Shown: in pieces, positions 55,124 to 64,000 of the stretch
Numbering within the stretch: the first letter of the stretch is position 1
Layout of the letters: each line of letters starts with the position of its first letter
NCBI GenBank assembly: GCA_006503535.1
Contig: QYRS01000003.1
Coordinates: 1,674,001 to 1,738,000, forward strand
DNA length: 64,000 nt
Origin: Arthrinium phaeospermum
Taxonomy: Eukaryota; Ascomycota; Sordariomycetes; Amphisphaeriales; Apiosporaceae
Direction: 5' to 3'
The notes under the pieces: model-generated
Told to the model about the DNA's origin: nothing
Database searches by the model: none
What the model saw: only the letters and a program-made list of their open reading frames with translations
Made by a program: the position numbers and the translations under genes

Positions 55124-58100
55124 AGGCGCCCAGTCAACAGGATCCGTCCTCTCCTCTACACAAAGGACCTACCTAGACATGGAACCGCGGGGGTAGAAGC
55201 GAAGATGGAGCCATGACCACCCGACTCGAATACTATCTCGAACTGCTGCCAGGAATCCGCGGCGCAAGCTTGGAAGATCGGTTGATAGCTCGGTATAGGT
55301 ATGGGTCCGACTTGCGGAATCAAGAGGTGGGGTTGGGCGTATGGACGCGAATGGGGTGACGAGCATAGCATAGCGGCATCCTATCTCGATAAGATGCAAT
55401 GGTATTTCATTTGGACGGTTGTCTCCTTAATGACGACGCGGGATATATATCTTGGAAGGGAGTTTTCCGGCTTGAGGCTTTTTCGTAGCATCGGTATTAC
55501 ACGATGCTGCCTATCAATAGAAATTTGGTCCAGGAGTTCATTGGAACTCTGCGCAACTCACCCGTCCGTCTTTTTTTTCTCACTGCCTTATCATGGTGTT
55601 CAAGCATAGTGAATGTACTGCTGAGTGCTGGACACCTCAATTATAACTGCTTTTGGTTTGTTCCGAGTTGCGCAGAAAGCGTCTCGCAAGTATGGTCGGG
55701 CGAGCGTCTCGGCCCAAGCTGTACACCACTGTGCTCTAAACACCTGGGCTAGGTAGCTTTCTTTCATTGACACTTCAGACTATGCGGGAGGTGCTGATAC
55801 CTGCCTATATGTCCAGTCGTCTAAATATGTGGTCTTTGGGAGCCAGACGTGTCTCCCTTTTTTTGCTTGATTTACCGAAAGTCACATTGATTTCGATGGT
55901 AGGGTCGGAATAGGATGTGTCGGTACGCGGCATGACCGGAAAAGGTCGACCAAATGCTACACAGAAAGTATAAGCGACGCCTTCGACCTTGAGGCATCAC
56001 ATGTGGCTGTGGTGTGTACAGTGTCTACGGGCAGAAAGGGGTAACGCGCCTTGGTATATCAAAGCCAAGCTCTGTCTGATTCCTCGGCTGACCTCCTATT
56101 CCCAGAGTTCGTGCGGATGGACTCGTGACCCTTCGTTTCGTTCCGTCCCGTCGAACCCCCCCTCTGTATCGTCTTCCAAAAACATATTGACATGGTCCAT
56201 GTGACGGAGCAAGTAGTTCAAGTCTTTGTCTGGTTATTCGTGCGGTTCTTCGACTGCGGTATTTCTCGAACGGTTGATTGGCGCTGACCACACGTATCAA
56301 TCCTGGCTAAACACTGCTTGTCATCTGGCAGGATACGTGAGCTGTCAAGGTGATAGGTCACCGGAAAGATAAAGGGGGGAGACATGGGTTCGGAAATAGG
56401 AGAACGAACGGCTTAGGTCATCGACTTCTTCGGCTGAGACTCTGTTTATGGAACGCAGTCAACCGCTCGGAAGAAGAAGTCTCAAGCAAAGGGAAAGCGG
56501 CGCGTTGTTAGCTTGTTCGTTCCATGATTGTCGGTAGCCGAGGAAAACACATATTCAGAATACATGCATGTTGACAGAGGCCGCCATTGAATTGACGGTG
56601 GGAAAATTGAGGGCATGTTTCAATATCTTGTCTGCCCACAGCATCTGTTTCTCTCAAGGTCCATTATTCTGGCCCTCCTTGCTGCCCTACATAATAAGTA
56701 CATGTAAGTACGTAGCCATGCCCAACACCCTCTAGCCAGTTCCCCATATCTGGCGTACTCGCTGTCTTACCCTTTATCCATCCTCGCTGATCCTCCTCTT
56801 TTCTTCTTTGTCAAGTGAAAGCCCATTGGAGGCGGTCTTCTGTGTCTTTTCATCTTCCTTCTCGGTAGAGGCGGAGTCACTTGATCTGCTTAGTGAGCCA
56901 GGGCCAAGACTAGGGCCGTGTAAACCATCATCATCTTAGTCATTGTGCTCAAGTCCGTGTTTCCTGAGAGTGTAATCGTTGTCAGCAGCTTAGTCACTTG
57001 TGACCTGTGAGGTTGATCGACCCAGAAACTTCAATGGCGGACAGTAGGCAGTTATAGCTCGGGTACCAAGTCGGAGCCGACCATGGCATCGAGGCAGAAA
57101 ACACATGACAGCGTGCTATCTTTGGTGAAAGAAGCGGTACAGGCACTTGAGCATTCTCGTTGGCGTCCCCGCCAGCTTTCGTCGACTGATTTAATTTCTC
57201 CCTCGTTCAGCTGGTTTATCACCACATGGCCAACTAAAAGGGGGTCTGAATAGGTCTTATGCCTATTGACGTGGATGGTATATGATTTGCTACAAGTATC
57301 CAATCCGACAACGCCTAGAAGCCAGTTCAAAGAGTTCTCTGGCATGTGCTGGGACTGCTTGGAATGTGAGTTTGGTATGGACAGTCACTTCGCCTCTACT
57401 TCAGTATGACCCAACCAGAAAAGGGCAAATGCCACGTAACGAAAGTGAGGAACGAACAATTTTGATCAAACCCTACCCATTTTCAAGGGGCTCTTCAAGA
57501 GATGCTACTCACCGCATCGCAGCGTTACATAGTTCTATGGCTGACTGTCGTGACAATGATCATCGTGGGTTCTCTTCAATGCATGGGAATCTGTTTCTGG
57601 ATCTTCTAAGTAGCGGCGATGCCGAGAGCCGTTGACACAAAGGCAGATCGCGGTGATGATCACGCCCAAGCTAGGCTCTCGCCAGCCAGCGGCATGTTTC
57701 CGCTCGGACGACCTGGGCGCAGCCCGGAGTGTGACCACGTTGCTGTTTCGAAAGCAGAATGACGGAGTCGAGAGCAACGGTCACGATGCAAGGCTACTAC
57801 GTGTATGCGAACAAAACCTAAACGAATATCCCACCGGATCTCTCAGGCCAGCGTTGAGAGATCCATCAAGCAACGCGGCTGTGCAAAAAGCACCCGCCTG
57901 AGACGCGAAGGAGTTGTCACGGGGCCGGTCCTGCGATGTGATTCCCAGCCCGATTATTACCCTTCCGCTTGCCTGGCCGGTCATGGAGACAGAAGGGGCG
58001 GGCCTTCCAGACCTGACCCTTGCAATATGGAAGCATGTACCATATAAATATACCGCCTTAGGAGCCAATGGCTGGCACTTGCCGTCGGCCGTGGCCCATC

Positions 58101-60424
58101 ATACTGCATCGTGTGCTGCTTTGACGAGAGAAAGATGGGCCAGCAGCAACCCCATCTACCTAGTAATGCAATACAGTTGTTTGGTTATTTTTTTCCCCGA
58201 ATGGATCGATCCGGGCTAGTCAAAATAAAGGTGATACGTTAGGTAGGTATGTTTGCCTACTAGCCCTTCTCGAGGTAGATCCCGAATGACGAGGTTGGGG
58301 AAAATGTTGTTATTGACCCTTGCATATTTCTTTTTTTTACGGGTTTGACTAGCATCTGCAACGGCCGACAGGGATTGATTGGGCATTTGCGCGGTGCGGA
58401 TGCGCCCATTCGGCCGTGCCGAAATGTGCTGGAAACCTTTTTAGAAGGGAAAAGAAGGCCTCTCTGCCGTTGGCCCAGCCACCACCAAAGCCGTAAGCCG
58501 TGCAGCCTTACCGACTAGAGACAGGCCGGCAGCGAGAGTGGTCAGACAAAGGGAAAAAGTCGTCCGTCATACCGACCAGAAGGGCAATGACGATCGGGCA
58601 AGATGACTGGTATCATCCCATTATTTCCGCTGAAGGGAGGTTGCATTCGGATTTGCTCCCCTGGATGGGTTGCGGCGGCCGAGTTTCCAAAACGACGGAT
58701 TCTCAAACGACTTGCCAAGCCGGGAAACTACACGTGGAGTCGGATGCATGAGCGGGCAAAGCGGACGGATGGAGGGAATGGGACGCTTTCGATGGCTTTT
58801 GTGGCTCTTTCGTCTTGCTCTCTTTGGCTCTCTGCCGTAGCGCCGTGGGTAAGAAGGTGTCAGTGTAAGTGCAAGTATACACCCGTGAGACCCTACAGGC
58901 CATGGTAGCCTACTCCTCGCCTACCTATTCTGGCTATGTGCTCGCAAGTTCCCACAGCATTGCGCGTCATAATATGGTTCGCCTGCTATTGCTGGACTTC
59001 TACCGGGAGGGACCTTGACCGCAGGGGAGGGAAAACGGGCTATATGGCTTCACGTATTGTGGTAGTTTGGGAAATTCGGCAATTTGGGCTGACCGCATGT
59101 TGTTTGGCGCGACAGAAAGGCCCTAGGGCGACATAGGCGGCTAGGTGCGCGAGCAAAAACAAAGAACCGGTAGTGACTACCGAAGGAAGAGAGAGGCAAA
59201 GAGATCTGCCATCTGCCTAGGCATCTCCTATACATCGTCTCCACTTACCGCGTGGGCAGGCGAGGGATTGTCGCATGTGATATGGCCATTTGTGTGCTGT
59301 GTGCCGCAGTTGAGGTCGTTTGGTCGTCTGCAACAGCTCTCATTGCATGGCATGCCTCCGGGATGCACGTCTGGAAGATCGACCCAAGACCACCAACAAA
59401 CGTGCCAGAGTGGGGGAGGCGTTATTGTTTCGCTCGTTTTCCTCCGAATGGAGCCCGCTTGCCCAACAAACCACCCCCCATCTGCCCTCCCCTCTCCGCC
59501 CGAGGCCGCGCCCTGGGTGATCGGCGGTTTTGCCCATCGCTTCGGGAAAGTATCAATGAAATGAGACAGGGGGGGGTCTTGAGCAGACCGTCACGTGGTG
59601 GTGAACTCTGTTCGAGATGCGGTACCTTTGTGCAGCATACCTACCAAAACAGCCAGAGTCGCTTGTCGGGTAGGTAGCAGTTGCCAAGAGCTAGAAGATG
59701 AGAGTGCTGGGGCCTGGTCCCAATGTGCGGTAAATCGGCCTTCTTCAGCCCCACGAAAGCGGTCGATCAACAAGCCCATGATCCATTGATGGCATTCGAC
59801 CCGACCTGCGCAAGTGTCTGCATCAGGCGAACTTTCGGGGTTTGAGGATGAATCAATCGCTTATCGAGCTAAAACCCGAGTTAAGCAGCAGAGAAGAAAG
59901 AGTGAAAAAAAAGCGGAAGGGGCAGCAACGCCTACGTGCTTGCATTACTTACATACCTGCATCCATGGTTGTTGATGGTCTACCTCCATCTTACTACAAC
60001 CTAACTCGACCTAGACCTAGGCTGACCTAATAATCTTTCTTTAACCCGAGCCTTGCCTCTCTCTACCTGCTACCATTAGGTAAAGGCGCCCCCTTCGTCT
60101 TCATCATCGACATCCATCTCCAACTAGGTCTCGGACTTCGATCGGCCGAATCACTGGTTATGCATAACCTGGCCCTGTCACTGCCACTCGCCTGTCTCGC
60201 CAGATGTACTGCTGATACTTCAAGCCAACGAGATCTTGACTGTCCAGGACGGTGACCATAGATCAAAACCATATATCTATCTACTAACTAAGTCTGGGCC
60301 GGGTTCTCTTGATCGCTGAGCTGGGATTGCGGGATTGAGACACGATATACCTACGCGCGACGTGGTTGTTGTTATATTCCAACGGTGTTGAGGAGTACAT
60401 ACCATTGTTCGCCGCACCCCCCAA
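55124..60424. other. 5.3-kb gene-free interval
   Basis: Between ATX1 and the second zinc-cluster gene, both on the plus strand. No frame resembles a known protein, and no tRNA or mobile-element core was seen. It is the second-longest gap in the window. Its downstream end has TACCTACC/ACCTAGACCTAGG-like tracts (59980-60030). Confidence 0.55.
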
Positions 60425-63139
60425 ATGGCCGACCATGGGACGCCGACGCCGACGCCGACGTCGACCCACGACCCCGGATCCGGCCACGGAGCTGCACCTG
60501 CGCGAAGTGTAAAGCGACCACGACCGGTAAAGTCTTGCATGTAAGCCAGCTATCGCCATACATGAATCACTTGCCTGCCTGCATATGCCTAAGTACGAAT
60601 TTCTAATCCACCGCCACCACCCTTAGTGAGTGTCGCAAGCGCAAGCTCAAGTGCGATCGTCTGTTGCCATGCTCACAATGTCAAAAGTCGCAGCGCCACT
60701 GCCGCTATGCTCCCGACGGTGATGCTGCCAACCTGTCAGATGCCTCCGACGCTGAGGTCTCGGAACGCGCCTCCAAGAAGAACTGCGTGCCTACGAGTGC
60801 TGCTGCCCATGAACAGACTCATAGGAATCGGGAACGGCCCCCTGCGGGCTCATCTCAGCACTCGGTGCTGGAAGACCACAGCGCCAGGCTTGATCGACTA
60901 GAGACCATTGTCCTTGCGAATGCCGAGAAATCAGTGTACTCGAGCCCTCCCCTACGGCACCAGCCCCTCACATCCTCCTCCCTGACTATCCGGGGCCTCA
61001 CGGTCAAGGGAGGCTTACGGACGAGGTTCTTCGGGCAGAATAGCACCCGCGTGCTACTCAACTTGGTAAGATCTGGTCACGCCTATCCCACCAAGCCCAA
61101 TTGCTCATCACCCAACAGTTCGATGAGTCCAAGGAATTCATGTTTTCTAGGAACAAGCCCCGTGAAATCATGGAGTCCTTTTCCGACATCCAGAAGATCC
61201 ACAGAACGCTCCAGGATGAGCAGAGGAAGGCACTTACGCCGATCACGGTTTTTGTGGACAGCATGACCCCGATCCAAAAACGCATGGCAGATATCTTGCC
61301 GAAAAAGGCGGTATGTGACCAGTTCCTGCAGATATATCTCATGGCGTCCGAGTCTATCTACCGAGTTGTCCACATCCCGTCATTCATGAATATCTACAAT
61401 CGGTGGTGGGAAGGCAACGTGCAGTCCGAGTCGTTCCTACCCCAGCTACTCTCGATACTCTGCATAGGCTACCGGTTCATTGGCATGGGCAAAGGTCTGC
61501 ATCCGGACCGAGACGGCGTTCATATACCTACTGCCTGTAGTCTGGTCAGGGGCTGGCTGGATAGTCTCAGAGGTAAGCAGTTGGTGGATTTCGGCACTCT
61601 GCAGGCTGAAGTTCTGCTCCTGCTAGCACAGCGCATGATCAACCCCAAGAACCAGGAGACATGGACCCACCTCGGTCTGATTGTGCGGATGGCCATGACC
61701 ATGGGACTACATCGAGACGCGTCCGAATTTCCTCTCAAGATATCCCCGTATTGGGGCGAGCAAAGGAGGAGGCTGTGGTACACTATCCTGGAATTGGACG
61801 TCCAGATGTCGACGCAGTGCAACTTGCCGGTCTGTGTCCGTGATGGGGACTTTACATGTCGGGCGCCACGGAATCTCAACGACGATGAGATTTACGTCGA
61901 CATGCAAGAACTCCCGGAGTCGAGGCCGATAGACCACATGACCGACTCGCAAATCCAGGTGTACGCCTCGAGCACGTTGCGCTATCGTTTCAAGGTGGTG
62001 GATCTCATCAACCGTATCGACAGCCTGGCCGACTACCAGCAAGTCATAGAGTGCGGCACCGCCTTGGAGCGTGCCTTGGACGACATCCGCACCGTGGTAC
62101 CTCGAATACTGCCTGCCACCCCTGAGGAGAGGAACAAGAATTGGGCAATCCGGACAGTCTTGGACATGCACTGTCGCCGTGCGCTGTTGAACTTGTACCG
62201 GCCGTTCGCATTGAGCACACCCGACGTACCTCAGCAGATCTTAGCTGCCTATCTCCGGTCTTCTGTGGCCTTCCTTACCTACCTCGACGACCTGGATCCA
62301 AGCACGGAAAGCTACACACAGCTCTGGCATAGCCATAATCTCGTCTTTCGGCAAGACATACTGCAAGCCGCGCTGAGCGTCTGCTACTACATCAAGCACA
62401 TCATCGCCGCCAATAACGGCAATAACAACAGTAGCCATACCAAAAACAACGCGGCAACGACACTCCACCCGACCATCTGGCACCCGACACGGACGCAGCC
62501 CGAGACGATCGAGGAGGCATGTCTGCTCGCGTCGGAGAGCTCCATCGCACTTGCGCTGCCACGCCTTGTCCGCGTGGTCGAGAACGCCTTTAACTCCAGT
62601 GTCCGACGCATCCGTGAGATCGGCACCGACCTGAAAGACCTCGTTATCCTGACGGTGACGCTGAGCGTCTGCCGCGGCGGTTCCGTCCAGGAGGTGCAGA
62701 AGCGAGCTCTTGATGGACTCCAGGTCATCATCGATACAGGGCTGCAGTCTATGCAGACGAGCCACGAGGCCATTGCCTCGCTTCCTGTAAGTGAATTTTC
62801 TCGATCCTTGCTTCGATTCAGTTTATTTCTTCTTCGGACTTTGGTCTAAGAAAGAAATCATCTGTTTCTGAAATGCATATTTGTCTTTCACGGTAGCTAA
62901 CCAGTGGAGACGCAGACGCCCATGTCTTTGACAACTATGCAGACGCCTCCAGGTTTTGTCAATCCTGTGCAACCTTTTATCCTGAACGATGAACTTCCGA
63001 ACGTGGTAAGTACTTGAATGAACAGCACTCTCGCAAAGTTGTGTGTGTGACTATTGCTGACATGCTTCAGATACCCGATGATTTTGCGATGTGGGATATG
63101 GAGTTCTGGCAGCCGCTGTTGCAAAACGGCACCATGTGA
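60425..63139 (+). CDS. Zn(II)2Cys6 fungal transcription factor
   Basis: Nuclear regulator with unknown targets. Exons 60425-60540, 60627-61065, 61119-62786, 62916-63005 and 63071-63139 give 793 residues. The first intron (86 nt) lies inside the zinc cluster and splits the codon between the first two cysteines: C38-x2-C41-x6-C48-x5-C54-x2-C57-x6-C64, with basic RKRKLK between. A linker with HSVLEDHSARLDRLETIVLA may dimerise. The fungal middle homology region follows, including RVVHIPSFMNIYNRWWEG, ACSLVRGWLDSLRG and WGEQRRRLWYTILELDVQ. An Asn/Ser-rich insertion (about residue 620) precedes the C-terminus, which ends in an aromatic-acidic segment (DDFAMWDMEFWQPLL) that could be an activation domain. 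The final small exons are inferred from splice sites and frame; an alternative acceptor at 62903 would add four residues. Confidence 0.9.
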
Positions 63140-63497
63140 ACCCTTTAGCTACGGCGTTGGTTGGTATAATTGAGTTGACAGGTGCCAGCGACGGTCTGAT
63201 TTAGGTTAGAAAAGGGGAGGGGAGTATGGGTGCATCCCCCCATGCCTTGGTGTTGGTTTAATCATCGACATTTTATCACCGCCAAGAATCACATACACCA
63301 TCTAGATGCACATGAAGTCCGTGTGCATACCTTAATTAATGAATAATACCACATTCGCTATTTATATGGGACCAGTTGGATATACATACAAGCCCAGGAT
63401 TCGTTATATTCGAGTCCACCCGTCAGCTCTTCCTAGGGATATGCCCTGCTTTTTGCTTGCTCAGATATCCCGTACATCTTGTAAACATGTATCCAAC
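63140..63497. other. Convergent intergenic spacer
   Basis: About 360 bp between the 3' ends of the zinc-cluster gene (+) and the sugar permease gene (-); AT-rich, no gene. Confidence 0.6.
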
Positions 63498-64000
63498 CTA
63501 GTGTGCAGTATCTGTAATGTCCACGGTGTGCGTCTTGAACTTTCTCGCTGGCACGTTTTGCGCAAAGAGGATATCGAGTTCTTCGTACGTCCGCCCAGCA
63601 GTCTGAAGTCGTGGGTGTCAGAACCAGTATCAGGTAGCACAGACGAGATCCAGAAGGATGATCTAGACTCACCTCAGGCACGCGGAAGAAGGCCCAGACG
63701 TAGCAGAGGGCAGCGAGACCCCCGAAGAAGAAGCCTAGTTTCCCTTGCATATTGGCCTTTATTTTTCACAAGTCAGAGCGTCAGCCATCACAAAACGACG
63801 TCTTCCCTTTGTTATTTTGGGGGGCGTTTTTTTTTCCCCTTCTTACCTCGTCGGGATTGATCATATACGGAATGGCCACTGTCATGGCGATGCCGACGAG
63901 CGCCTGGGCCGCCGTGGCGACGGCGATGGTCTTGGACCGGACGCGGGTGGCGGAGCACTCGCCCAGGATGGTGAAGCAGACGGGCCCCACGGAGAGGTCG
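63498..64000 (-). CDS. MFS sugar permease, 3' partial
   Basis: C-terminal end of a major facilitator superfamily sugar transporter, probably the alpha-glucoside/maltose permease subgroup. The gene runs off the window at 64000. Visible exons are 64000-63847, 63756-63673 and 63602-63498, with introns of 90 and 70 nt and good splice signals. The segments read GECSATRVRSKTIAVATAA (the conserved E-x5-R-x-RS/K loop), a membrane helix ending PYMINPDE, then KLGFFFGGLAALCYVWAFF (last helix), VPE and TAGRTYEELDILFAQNVPAR, the usual PETKGRT-like and EELD tail. It ends after FKTHTVDITDTAH. The PETxGR motif is split by the last intron. Confidence 0.9.

Noticed and set aside
1..64000. Biosynthetic gene cluster, transposon or CRISPR array
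   Set aside because: No polyketide synthase, NRPS, terpene cyclase, transposase, reverse transcriptase, long terminal repeat or spaced direct repeats were found; regulators and oxidoreductase are not adjacent to such cores.

Overview
The window is nuclear DNA of a filamentous ascomycete, most likely a Sordariomycete. Introns are mostly 50-220 nt with GTRNGY donors, CTAAC or CTGAC branch sites and YAG acceptors. The gene set (cutinase, GMC oxidoreductase, two Zn(II)2Cys6 regulators, Scd6/Sum2, Aah1-type adenine deaminase) is fungal, and intergenic DNA is rich in TACCTACC-type and CT/CA simple repeats. The class is inferred from overall protein similarity as I remember it; the species cannot be named.

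Layout. 0-2.6 kb: 3' part of a charged low-complexity protein whose frame continues 62 codons past a TAG. 5.1-7.2 kb: glutamate decarboxylase (+), whose third intron position looks like a spliceosomal twin intron. 9.5-12.1 kb: Zn(II)2Cys6 regulator (-) with an apparent one-base frameshift. 12.1-24.5 kb: about 12.4 kb with no supportable gene. 24.5-25.6 kb: adenine deaminase (+), also with a one-base frameshift. 26.2-28.5 kb: membrane-anchored HSL-type alpha/beta hydrolase (-). 29.9-31.4 kb: mitochondrial acetylornithine aminotransferase (+). 31.7-32.5 kb: secreted cutinase (-), divergent from a secreted GMC oxidoreductase at 34.5-36.6 kb (+). 37.2-38.9 kb: threonine synthase (-). 39.5-41.0 kb: aquaporin (-). 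44.3-45.2 kb: PLP-homeostasis protein (-), divergent from the box C/D snoRNP factor BCD1 at 45.7-47.0 kb (+). 47.9-50.2 kb: Scd6/Lsm14 (-), divergent from TCF25/Rqc1 at 51.2-53.4 kb (+). 54.7-55.1 kb: copper chaperone Atx1 (+). 60.4-63.1 kb: second Zn(II)2Cys6 regulator (+). 63.5-64 kb: 3' end of an MFS sugar permease (-).

Most of this is ordinary core metabolism and RNA biology, not a biosynthetic cluster or mobile island. Three themes stand out. Four of about sixteen genes encode PLP enzymes or a PLP-handling protein (glutamate decarboxylase, acetylornithine aminotransferase, threonine synthase, YggS-type protein). Three adjacent genes act on RNA or ribosome-associated quality control (BCD1, SCD6, TCF25/RQC1). 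Both zinc-cluster regulators lie downstream of the two longest gene-free intervals.

The most unusual signal is the probable [D1,2] twin intron in the glutamate decarboxylase gene. Three frame breaks (TAG in the first gene, one-base losses at C and G runs in the regulator and the deaminase) could be real, but sequencing error is likely for at least the two homopolymer cases. No tRNA, rRNA, CRISPR array or intact transposon was recognised.
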